Shown: one piece after another, positions 1 through 5,083 of the stretch | Layout: each line of letters opens with the position of its first letter | Numbering within the stretch: the stretch's first letter is position 1 | Source of the DNA: Flavobacteriales bacterium | Lineage (GTDB): Bacteria > Bacteroidota > Bacteroidia > Flavobacteriales > BACL11 | Length of the DNA stretch: 6,061 nucleotides | Direction of reading: 5' to 3' | Assembly: GCA_018695965.1 (NCBI GenBank) | Contig: JABHQB010000102.1 | Location: 1-6,061 of the forward strand | The notes under the pieces: model-generated | What the model was told of the DNA's origin: nothing | Seen by the model: only the letters and a program-made list of their open reading frames with translations | The model's database searches: none | Translations under genes and position numbers: made by a program

Positions 1-542
1 CAGGAGTAGGTTCTGCTTCTATTGCACATTCTGCAGCTAAAACAAGCGAACCAGTTTCTGAAGGTATTGTATCTTTATTAGAACCATTTATTGATACAGT
101 GGTAATTTGTACTATGACGGCTTTGGTTATCATTATTACCGGACATCATGAATTGTCAGCAAGCTTTGATGGTGGAGCTTCATTAACTTCCGCTGCGTTT
201 GGATCTGTAATATCTTGGTTTCCGTATTTATTAGTTGTTGCTATTTTCTTGTTTGCATTTTCTACAATGATTTCTTGGTCTTATTATGGACTAAAGTCTT
301 GGGAATATTTATTTGGAAAATCAAAAGTTTCAGAATACTCTTATAAGTTAATTTTCTTAATGTTTATTGTAATTGGTTCATCTGTAAGTTTAGGTTCTGT
401 ACTTGATTTTTCAGATATGATGATACTTGCAATGGCATTTCCTAATATTGTTGGATTACTTTTCTTGTCAAAAGAAGTAAGAACAGATTTAGATTCATAT
501 TTTGCAAGATTAAAATCAGGAGAGATTAAAAAATATAAGTAG
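1..542 (+). CDS. Sodium:alanine/glycine symporter (AGCS family), C-terminal part
   Basis: This is the last 179 codons of an inner-membrane carrier that couples uptake of alanine, glycine or a related amino acid to sodium (or proton) entry. The frame is open from base 3, so the true start lies upstream; the GTG at 99 is internal. Two family stretches are recognisable: GVGSASIAHSAAKTSEPV at fragment residues 1-18, followed by a LEPFIDT stretch, and AFSTMISWSYYGLKSWEYLF at 85-104. I see hydrophobic segments at about 31-47, 72-92, 114-132 and 137-156, then a charged cytoplasmic tail ending in KKYK. Full-length members have roughly 450-550 residues, so about the C-terminal third is present. Its stop codon shares one base with the start of the next gene, which suggests one transcript. 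Family assignment is strong; the exact substrate cannot be read from the sequence. Confidence 0.9.
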   Translation, partial: GVGSASIAHSAAKTSEPVSEGIVSLLEPFIDTVVICTMTALVIIITGHHELSASFDGGASLTSAAFGSVISWFPYLLVVAIFLFAFSTMISWSYYGLKSWEYLFGKSKVSEYSYKLIFLMFIVIGSSVSLGSVLDFSDMMILAMAFPNIVGLLFLSKEVRTDLDSYFARLKSGEIKKYK

Positions 543-1414
543 TGAGTTTCAAAGACTATTTTCAATTTAATAAGAAGGAGCGAAATGGTATTTTGCTCCT
601 TTCTTTTATTTTACTCCTTACTATAATATATTACAATATTATGTACTTATTTACAGATAAACAAAAAACTGATTTTTCTGAATTTGACAACTTAATTCCT
701 GAAACTGAGGATGTAATTAAAAAGCAACAAACGGATTCTCTTTTTGTTTTTAATCCAAATACTTTAAGTGATAAAGGTTGGATCATGTTAGGATTGTCAG
801 AGAAACAAATCTCCATTTTTAGAAATTATCAGAGCAGTGGAATTATTTTTTATTCTAGTGAAGATTTATCTAAATGTTATGCTATTTCAGATGACTTTAT
901 TAATAGAGTTGCAGATTTCATCATTTTTCCTCAGAGAAAGGAAAAGAAAGAAAAAGTAAAAATTAAAAAATCAGATGAAAAATCAGCTGAACAGTTACAA
1001 ATTATAGATTTAAATTCTGCAGATAGTATCTTGTTGATTAGTATTAATGGAGTTGGTCCTTTTTACTCCAAACAAATCCTAGAATATAGGGAAAAACTTG
1101 GTGGTTTTATTTCTTACACTCAATTTTCTGAAATTTGGGGTTTAGAAAAATTAGATATAAAGAACTTTAAAAATCAAACTAAAATTGACACAACTTTTAT
1201 TAAAAAAATTAATATAAATTCTGCAACTTTTGATCAGTTATATTCTCATCCATATATTAATTATAATCAATCAAAAGCTATTATAAATTATCGTTTGCAA
1301 CATGGTCAGTTTATTGATATAAAAGATATTCAGAACATTGTACTGATTGACTCTGATTTATTTCGTAAAATTGCACCCTATTTAAAACTTTATGATTCAA
1401 GAAAAATTAGATAA
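542..1414 (+). CDS. Membrane-anchored helix-hairpin-helix (ComEA-like) protein
   Basis: A 290-residue protein starting at a GTG that overlaps the upstream stop codon (TAGTG), consistent with translational coupling. Residues 15-37 form one strongly hydrophobic segment preceded by lysines and an arginine, so it is probably a single-pass inner-membrane protein. A lysine/glutamate-rich linker lies at about 131-150. Two helix-hairpin-helix modules follow: about 155-215, with DLNSADS, INGVGPFYSKQILEYRE and GGFISYTQF, and about 222-285, with NINSATFDQL, ASKAI-like SKAIINYR and HGQFIDIKDI. A degenerate third copy may lie at 70-125 (FNPNTL, LSEKQISIFRNYQSSG). Such modules bind DNA backbone non-specifically; ComEA uses one in DNA uptake during transformation. 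Proteins of this layout are common in Flavobacteriia as uncharacterised ComEA-like proteins. A DNA-uptake role is inference. The final seven codons overlap apt. Confidence 0.82.
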   Translation: MSFKDYFQFNKKERNGILLLSFILLLTIIYYNIMYLFTDKQKTDFSEFDNLIPETEDVIKKQQTDSLFVFNPNTLSDKGWIMLGLSEKQISIFRNYQSSGIIFYSSEDLSKCYAISDDFINRVADFIIFPQRKEKKEKVKIKKSDEKSAEQLQIIDLNSADSILLISINGVGPFYSKQILEYREKLGGFISYTQFSEIWGLEKLDIKNFKNQTKIDTTFIKKININSATFDQLYSHPYINYNQSKAIINYRLQHGQFIDIKDIQNIVLIDSDLFRKIAPYLKLYDSRKIR

Positions 1415-1919
1415 AGTCATCAGAACAATTCCGAATTTCCCAAAAGATGGGATATCTTTTAAGGACATTACTCCTTTACTATTAGATGCTTCTTTAACAA
1501 ACAATATTATTGATGAGTTTATTATTAAGTTAGAGGGGGTGAAAATTGACGCAATTGTTGGGGTTGAAAGTAGAGGGTTTTTATTTGGATTTCTATTAGC
1601 AAATAAAATGGAAATTCCATTTGTTCCTATTAGGAAAGTTGGTAAATTACCAGGAGAAACACTTCAATATAAATATGATTTGGAATATGGATCTGCAGAA
1701 GTTGAAATTCACAAAAATGATGTGCAGAAAGGATGGAATATATTAATTCATGATGATTTACTAGCAACTGGAGGCACTGCATCTGCTGCTGCTGAATTAG
1801 TTCTTCGGTTAGGATGTAAGGTATCTGCTTTTACTTTTGTGGTGAATTTGGATTTTTTAAATGGAAAAAAGGAAATAAAAGAGTACACAAATAATATAAT
1901 TAGTTTAATAGAATATTAA
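1392..1919 (+). CDS. apt: Adenine phosphoribosyltransferase
   Basis: A cytoplasmic purine-salvage enzyme that converts adenine and PRPP to AMP and pyrophosphate. The 175-residue length is normal for the family. Recognisable stretches are PNFPKDGISFKDITPLL (14-30), VESRGFLFG (58-66), the flexible-loop region RKVGKLPGET (81-90), YDLEYG (95-100), and the PRPP-binding motif ILIHDDLLATGGTA (117-130), with its adjacent DD pair and GGT. The usual hydrophobic V-D-D context is slightly varied, having His before the two aspartates. The start lies inside the helix-hairpin-helix gene and gives a 23-nt overlap; it is retained because the conserved N-terminal block begins only about 12 residues in and no other ATG precedes the core. 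No ribosome-binding site is visible, so translation probably depends on ribosomes arriving from the upstream gene. The acyl-CoA dehydrogenase starts one base after its stop. Confidence 0.95.
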   Translation: MIQEKLDKVIRTIPNFPKDGISFKDITPLLLDASLTNNIIDEFIIKLEGVKIDAIVGVESRGFLFGFLLANKMEIPFVPIRKVGKLPGETLQYKYDLEYGSAEVEIHKNDVQKGWNILIHDDLLATGGTASAAAELVLRLGCKVSAFTFVVNLDFLNGKKEIKEYTNNIISLIEY

Positions 1920-1920
1920 T

Positions 1921-3060
1921 ATGGATTTTAGTTATAACGAAAACCAGCAAATGATTGCTGATATGATTAGGACATTTGGGAAGAATGAAATTACACCAAA
2001 TGTTAGAGAGTGGGATGATAATCAAACATTTCCGATAGAGGTCTTTAAAAAACTTGGAGATCTTGGTTTAATGGGAGTTTTAGTTCCCACAGAATATGGA
2101 GGTTCAGGGTTTTCCTACACTGAATACGTTACTGCTATTGAGGAGTTATCTATTCTAGATCCTTCAATTGGACTTTCAATGGCAGCTCATAATTCATTAT
2201 GTACTGGTCATATTTTGCAATTTGGTTCTGAAGATCAGAAAAAAAAGTGGCTTCCTAAACTTGTTACCGCTGAATGGATTGGAGCTTGGGGATTAACCGA
2301 ACATAACACAGGTTCTGATGCCAGAGCAATGAGTACTACCGCAAAAAAAGATGGTGAATATTGGGTGTTGAATGGATCAAAGAATTTTATTACTCATGCT
2401 ATTTCTGGAAATATTGCTGTAGTTATTGCAAGAACAGGCAAGAAGGGAGATTCTCATGGTATGACTGCTTTTGTTATTGAAAAAGGAACGGAAGGATTTA
2501 CTTCAGGAAAGAAAGAGGATAAGCTAGGTATGAGAGCTTCAGAAACAGCTGAATTCATTTTTGATAATTGCAGAGTACACGAAAGTAATATCTTAGGAGA
2601 TGTTGGTGATGGTTTTGTACAATCAATGAAAGTGTTAGATGGAGGAAGAATCTCGATTGCATCACTTGGTTTAGGAATAGCAAAAGGAGCTTATGAAACT
2701 GCTAAGAAATATTCTCAAGAAAGAGAGCAATTTGGCAAGCCTATTTCACATTTCCAAGCTATTGCATTTAAAATAGCCGATATGGCAACTAAAATTGAAG
2801 CAGCTGAACTATTAATCTACAAAGCTGCCTACTTAAAAAACAATGGGAAGAAAGTTACCACGGAAGGAGCAATGGCAAAATATTTTTCTTCAGAAATAGC
2901 AGTTGAAATATCCACAGATGCGGTTCAAGTATTAGGAGGGTATGGGTATACAAAAGATTTTCCTGCTGAGAGATATTACAGAGATTCTAAATTATGCACT
3001 ATTGGTGAAGGTACATCTGAAATTCAGAAAATTGTAATTTCAAAACAAATTATTAAATAA
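1921..3060 (+). CDS. Acyl-CoA dehydrogenase (short-chain/butyryl-CoA type)
   Basis: A soluble FAD flavoenzyme that oxidises an acyl-CoA to the trans-2-enoyl-CoA and passes electrons to electron-transfer flavoprotein, in fatty-acid or branched-chain amino-acid breakdown. Length is 379 residues, normal for the family. The N-terminal helical domain covers about 1-120, the middle beta domain about 121-230, and the C-terminal helical domain the rest. Signature 1 is GLTEHNTGSDARAM (124-137), with Thr where the classic pattern has a small residue; the HNTGSD form is common in Bacteroidota. QEREQFGKPISHFQA (266-280) and VLGGYGYTKDFPAERYYRD (337-355) are also typical. The predicted catalytic base is Glu363 in IGEGTSEIQ. 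The ATG at 1921 begins one base after the apt stop, so the two are co-transcribed. Exact chain-length preference is uncertain. The gene is complete, and its stop is followed by a new promoter. Confidence 0.93.
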   Translation: MDFSYNENQQMIADMIRTFGKNEITPNVREWDDNQTFPIEVFKKLGDLGLMGVLVPTEYGGSGFSYTEYVTAIEELSILDPSIGLSMAAHNSLCTGHILQFGSEDQKKKWLPKLVTAEWIGAWGLTEHNTGSDARAMSTTAKKDGEYWVLNGSKNFITHAISGNIAVVIARTGKKGDSHGMTAFVIEKGTEGFTSGKKEDKLGMRASETAEFIFDNCRVHESNILGDVGDGFVQSMKVLDGGRISIASLGLGIAKGAYETAKKYSQEREQFGKPISHFQAIAFKIADMATKIEAAELLIYKAAYLKNNGKKVTTEGAMAKYFSSEIAVEISTDAVQVLGGYGYTKDFPAERYYRDSKLCTIGEGTSEIQKIVISKQIIK

Positions 3061-3064
3061 AAAA

Positions 3065-3093
3065 TTGTTTCATTAAAAACTTTTATATATTTG
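3065..3093 (+). promoter_or_regulatory. Bacteroidota-type promoter for rpsU
   Basis: The -7 element TATATTTG at 3086-3093 matches the Bacteroidota consensus TAnnTTTG exactly. A TTG at 3065-3067, 18 bases upstream, fits the weaker -33 element (TTTG/TTG). Transcription would begin around 3098-3100, leaving a leader of roughly 17-19 nt before the rpsU start codon. The leader is A/T-rich and contains no AGGAGG-like Shine-Dalgarno sequence. The promoter sits in the 56-base gap after the acyl-CoA dehydrogenase, so rpsU is probably a separate transcription unit. Element match is seen; activity and start site are inferred. Confidence 0.7.
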
Positions 3094-3116
3094 CAAACCA
3101 ATTTTAAAATAAGAAA

Positions 3117-3308
3117 ATGATTGTAATACCAGTAAAAGAAGGAGAAGTAATTGATAGAGCTTTAAAGAGGTTTAAGAAGAAATTCATGAAAACAGGTACT
3201 TTGAAACAAATTAGAGCAAGAAAAGAATTTATTAAAAAGTCTCAAAGAATGAGAATTCAAAAACAAAAAGCGACTTATTCTGCAAAAATTCTTAGAGAGG
3301 CAGAATAA
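3117..3308 (+). CDS. rpsU: 30S ribosomal protein bS21
   Basis: A 63-residue, highly basic protein of the 30S platform, next to the 3' end of 16S rRNA. Family features are MIVIPVKEGEVIDRALKRFK at the N terminus, KKFMKTGTLKQIRARKEFIK in the middle, and a lysine/arginine-rich C-terminal helix. Length matches Bacteroidota bS21 (about 63-65 residues). Tyr54 in KATYSAK falls at the position of the bS21 tyrosine reported to help sequester the anti-Shine-Dalgarno sequence in Flavobacterium johnsoniae ribosomes. The gene has its own TAnnTTTG promoter upstream and a hairpin plus T-run downstream, so it is probably monocistronic. No Shine-Dalgarno sequence precedes its ATG; the bases before it are AATAAGAAA. 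Confidence 0.95.
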   Translation: MIVIPVKEGEVIDRALKRFKKKFMKTGTLKQIRARKEFIKKSQRMRIQKQKATYSAKILREAE

Positions 3309-3329
3309 ATATAAAATTTATAAAAACAG

Positions 3330-3373
3330 AACCTTTTTTTTAGTAATTTCGTAACTAGTAAAAAGGTTTTTTT
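3330..3373 (+). terminator. Intrinsic terminator after rpsU, ending at the xerC start
   Basis: An inverted repeat is followed directly by a T-run. AACCTTTTT (3330-3338) pairs with AAAAAGGTT (3360-3368). There is then a T-T mismatch (3339/3359), a T-G wobble (3340/3358), and TAGT (3341-3344) paired with ACTA (3354-3357), closing a 9-base loop. Seven Ts (3367-3373) follow, of which the first two also pair in the stem. It lies 21 bases after the rpsU stop, as expected for a rho-independent terminator. The T-run ends at the base before the next gene's ATG, so the terminator and the xerC 5' region overlap. The stem is AT-rich and its efficiency is unknown. Confidence 0.72.
3344..3351 (+). promoter_or_regulatory. 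Possible -7 promoter element for xerC-hpf
   Basis: TAATTTCG at 3344-3351 differs from the Bacteroidota TAnnTTTG consensus at one position. It lies mostly in the loop of the rpsU terminator, 22 bases before the xerC ATG, at a plausible distance for a very short leader. I see no good TTG at the -33 position, so this is tentative. The alternative is that xerC-hpf is transcribed only by readthrough from rpsU. Confidence 0.35.
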
Positions 3374-4240
3374 ATGCACAAAAATAATTTCCTGAAATAT
3401 ATTGAGTTTGAAAAGAGATATTCTAAACATACTCTAATTTCTTACAATACCGATCTCACTCAGTTTTTTACTTTTTTAGATGTTGAATATGATATATCTG
3501 ATATATCAGAGGTAAGTCATCAAATTATTCGTTCTTGGATATCCATCATGTTAGATCGTGGAATTTCTTCTAGATCAGTAAATAGAAAAATCACTACATT
3601 AAAAAGTTTCTATAAATATTTGATGCAAGAAGATGAGGTTACAGAAAACCCAACACAAAAAATAATTTCTCCGAAAAACGCAAAAAAACTCCCTGTTTTT
3701 GTTGAAAAGTCAAAAATGGATGAACTATTCTCAGAAATTGAATTTCCAGATACTTTTGAAGGAGAAAGAGATAAGTTAATTATTGATGTGTTTTATATGA
3801 CTGGAATGAGACTTTCGGAATTATTAGGTGTAAAGAAGGAAGATATTGATTTTTCGAAATCAAGTATAAAAGTTTTGGGAAAAAGAAATAAAGAAAGAAT
3901 TATTCCTTTGTCTATCAATTTATTAAATCAACTAAAAAAATTCTCTGAAAAATATAAAATAAATTCTTGTTTTTTCGTTAATCTTGAGAGTAAGAAATTA
4001 TCATCAAAAAATATATACAATATAGTAAATAAGTATCTTAGTATGGTTTCAAGTCTAGAAAAAAAGAGTCCACATATTTTGAGACATACATTCGCTACCC
4101 ATATGTTAAATAACGGAGCGGATATAAATGCGATTAAGGAAATTTTAGGGCATGCTAATTTGAGTGCTACTCAGGTTTATACCCACAACACAATAGAAAA
4201 ATTAAAAACAATATATAAACAAGCTCATCCTAGAGCGTAA
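3374..4240 (+). CDS. xerC: Tyrosine recombinase, XerC/XerD family
   Basis: A site-specific DNA recombinase. The chromosomal Xer pair resolves chromosome dimers at dif near the terminus during cell division. Length is 288 residues, close to the usual 290-305. The N-terminal core-binding domain covers about 1-95 (FEKRYSKHTLISYNTDLTQF), and the catalytic domain about 105-285. All expected catalytic residues are present: Arg146 (TGMRLSEL), Lys170 (VLGKRNKER), His234 and Arg237 (PHILRHTFATHML), His260 (ILGHANL) and the nucleophile Tyr269 (QVYTH). The start is supported by its alignment with the usual N terminus, although it follows directly on a run of seven Ts, without a Shine-Dalgarno sequence or an A at -3, so translation may be weak. 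hpf follows after 12 nt. A housekeeping role is favoured over an integron or phage integrase because of the core-gene neighbours; XerC versus XerD cannot be settled from one sequence. Confidence 0.9.
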   Translation: MHKNNFLKYIEFEKRYSKHTLISYNTDLTQFFTFLDVEYDISDISEVSHQIIRSWISIMLDRGISSRSVNRKITTLKSFYKYLMQEDEVTENPTQKIISPKNAKKLPVFVEKSKMDELFSEIEFPDTFEGERDKLIIDVFYMTGMRLSELLGVKKEDIDFSKSSIKVLGKRNKERIIPLSINLLNQLKKFSEKYKINSCFFVNLESKKLSSKNIYNIVNKYLSMVSSLEKKSPHILRHTFATHMLNNGADINAIKEILGHANLSATQVYTHNTIEKLKTIYKQAHPRA

Positions 4241-4252
4241 AAATTATCAATT

Positions 4253-4540
4253 ATGAAGATAGAAATACAATCAATTAATTTCAATCCTGATGGAGGGTTA
4301 GTAGATTTTGCAAATAAGAAGATTAAAAAATTAACTTTGTTAGACGATGGGATTATAAATACAGATGTATTCATGAAAATTGAAAAGCCAGAGTCTCCTG
4401 AAAATAAAATTACTGAAATACATGTTCATTCATCAAATGGAGAGTATTTTGCAAAAAAGCAATGTGACACTTTTGAGGAATCAATTAGTGTAAGTGTGCA
4501 AGCCTTAAGAAAACAACTCTTAAAATCGAAAGGAAAATAG
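4253..4540 (+). CDS. hpf: Ribosome hibernation promoting factor, short form (HPF/RaiA family)
   Basis: A 95-residue cytoplasmic protein of the HPF/YfiA fold, which binds the 30S decoding region and inactivates or stores ribosomes when growth slows. The order fits beta-alpha-beta-beta-beta-alpha: MKIEIQSINFN (strand), LVDFANKKIKKLTLL (helix, about 16-30), TDVFMKIEK (strand), KITEIHVHSSNGEYFAKKQC (two strands, about 52-71), and TFEESISVSVQALRKQLLKS (last helix, about 73-92). It lacks the C-terminal dimerisation domain of long HPF, so it belongs to the short class; whether it acts like YfiA or short HPF is not decidable here. It is 12 nt downstream of the recombinase gene and presumably shares its transcript. 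The tRNA-tuf operon begins just beyond it. No Shine-Dalgarno sequence is visible before the ATG. Confidence 0.87.
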   Translation: MKIEIQSINFNPDGGLVDFANKKIKKLTLLDDGIINTDVFMKIEKPESPENKITEIHVHSSNGEYFAKKQCDTFEESISVSVQALRKQLLKSKGK

Positions 4541-4612
4541 CTCTTTTACTAGGAGTGCATTAGTGTTCAAAAAAATTATTTTAATTTTAGTTTATATTAT
4601 AAAAAACTTTAA

Positions 4613-4620
4613 TACATTTG
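4613..4620 (+). promoter_or_regulatory. Promoter (-7 element) of the tRNA-tuf operon
   Basis: TACATTTG at 4613-4620 matches TAnnTTTG exactly and is preceded by a long A/T-rich stretch (4567-4612). No clear TTTG lies at the -33 position; TTTAG at 4586-4590 is the nearest candidate. Transcription starting near 4626 would give a leader of about 50 nt before the first tRNA, removable by RNase P. The 134-base gap between hpf and the first tRNA otherwise shows no gene and no convincing terminator. Confidence 0.65.
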
Positions 4621-4674
4621 CAGACCTCTTTTGGGGAGTATTGAGTTCTTTTATAGTAGTGAATTAGATAATTT

Positions 4675-4748
4675 GCCGATATAGCTCAGTTGGCTAGAGC
4701 AGCTGATTTGTAATCAGCAGGTCGTGGGTTCGAGTCCCTCTATCGGCT
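4675..4748 (+). tRNA. tRNA-Thr (anticodon UGU)
   Basis: A 74-nt cloverleaf. The acceptor stem GCCGATA (4675-4681) pairs with TATCGGC (4741-4747), with discriminator T. D stem is GCTC/GAGC. Anticodon stem GCTGA/TCAGC encloses loop TTTGTAA, giving anticodon TGT, which reads ACA and probably other ACN codons. The T loop is TTCGAGT. CCA is not encoded. The T stem GTGGG/CCCTC has a T-T mismatch at the 50-64 pair. First of four clustered tRNA genes upstream of tuf. Confidence 0.96.
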
Positions 4749-4766
4749 CTGTTTATTTAAGATGTT

Positions 4767-4848
4767 GGGGAGATACTCAAGCGGTCAACGAGGGCAGACT
4801 GTAAATCTGCTGGCTTAGCCTTCACAGGTTCGAATCCTGTTCTCCCCA
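4767..4848 (+). tRNA. tRNA-Tyr (anticodon GUA)
   Basis: An 82-nt tRNA with the long variable arm expected of bacterial tRNA-Tyr (TGGCTTAGCCTTC, 4811-4823). Acceptor stem GGGGAGA pairs perfectly with TCTCCCC, with discriminator A. The anticodon stem GCAGA/TCTGC encloses CTGTAAA, giving anticodon GTA (UAU and UAC codons). T arm is ACAGG/CCTGT with loop TTCGAAT. CCA is not encoded. It lies 18 nt after tRNA-Thr(UGU), presumably in the same primary transcript. Confidence 0.97.
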
Positions 4849-4859
4849 CGAGCATTGAT

Positions 4860-4933
4860 GCGAGAGTAGCTCAGTTGGCTAGAGCGTCAGCCTTCCAAGC
4901 TGAGGGTCGCGGGTTCGAATCCCGTCTCTCGCT
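4860..4933 (+). tRNA. tRNA-Gly (anticodon UCC)
   Basis: A 74-nt cloverleaf. Acceptor stem GCGAGAG pairs with CTCTCGC, with discriminator T. D stem GCTC/GAGC. Anticodon stem TCAGC/GCTGA encloses CTTCCAA, giving anticodon TCC (GGA and GGG codons). T stem GCGGG/CCCGT has one G-T wobble at 49-65. CCA is not encoded. It is followed by C and a run of six Ts (4935-4940) in the 11-nt spacer before the next tRNA. Confidence 0.97.
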
Positions 4934-4944
4934 CTTTTTTACCA

Positions 4945-5016
4945 GCCGGTGTAGCTCAGGGGTAGAGCGTTTCCTTGGTAAGGAAGAGGTCACGGGTTCA
5001 ATTCCCGTCATTGGCT
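4945..5016 (+). tRNA. tRNA-Thr (anticodon GGU)
   Basis: A 72-nt cloverleaf. Acceptor stem GCCGGTG pairs with CATTGGC through two adjacent G-T wobbles (4-69 and 5-68); the discriminator is T. The D loop (AGGGGTA) is two bases shorter than in the first tRNA-Thr. Anticodon stem TTTCC/GGAAG encloses TTGGTAA, giving anticodon GGT (ACC and ACU codons). T arm is ACGGG/CCCGT. CCA is not encoded. It is the last tRNA before tuf, 67 nt upstream of its start codon. Confidence 0.96.
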
Positions 5017-5083
5017 CTAAAGATAGAGATAAAGGATTTGAGAAGTAAATAATAATTAATAACTAAATAATAAATTTAATAAA
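5017..5083 (+). promoter_or_regulatory. A/T-rich 5' leader of tuf without Shine-Dalgarno
   Basis: This 67-base gap is made almost entirely of A and T in its second half (from about 5046), should be unstructured, and lacks an AGGAGG-type site at the proper distance. As are present at -3 and -6 relative to the tuf ATG. I find no TAnnTTTG element in it: TTTG at 5037-5040 has no partner at a proper spacing. tuf therefore probably depends on the promoter upstream of the tRNAs. Confidence 0.5.

Noticed and set aside
517..524. AGGAG upstream of the GTG at 542 as a Shine-Dalgarno site
   Set aside because: It lies about 19 bases from the start, too far for normal pairing, and is inside the symporter coding sequence.
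99..542. GTG at 99 as the start of the first gene
   Set aside because: The frame is open to base 3 and encodes conserved symporter residues upstream of 99, so the gene simply enters from outside the window.
341..565. Minus-strand open frame antisense to the symporter end
   Set aside because: No recognisable protein features; it is the shadow of a well-supported + strand gene.
631..816. Short minus-strand open frame inside the helix-hairpin-helix gene
   Set aside because: Only 61 codons, no family resemblance, and fully covered by a real gene on the other strand.
3061..3105. AAAATTG/CAATTTT inverted repeat after the acyl-CoA dehydrogenase as a terminator
   Set aside because: The arms are only 7 bp, all but one pair A-T, 31 bases apart, and not followed by a T-run. 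The region is better read as the rpsU promoter.
3374..4240. The tyrosine recombinase as an integrase of a mobile element next to tRNA genes
   Set aside because: It has Xer-like length and motifs, sits among core genes, has no visible attachment-site repeat of a tRNA 3' end, and no cargo genes lie nearby.
4935..4940. Six Ts after tRNA-Gly as an intrinsic terminator
   Set aside because: The only hairpin before it is the tRNA itself, and another tRNA and tuf follow closely with no new promoter. Partial attenuation cannot be excluded.
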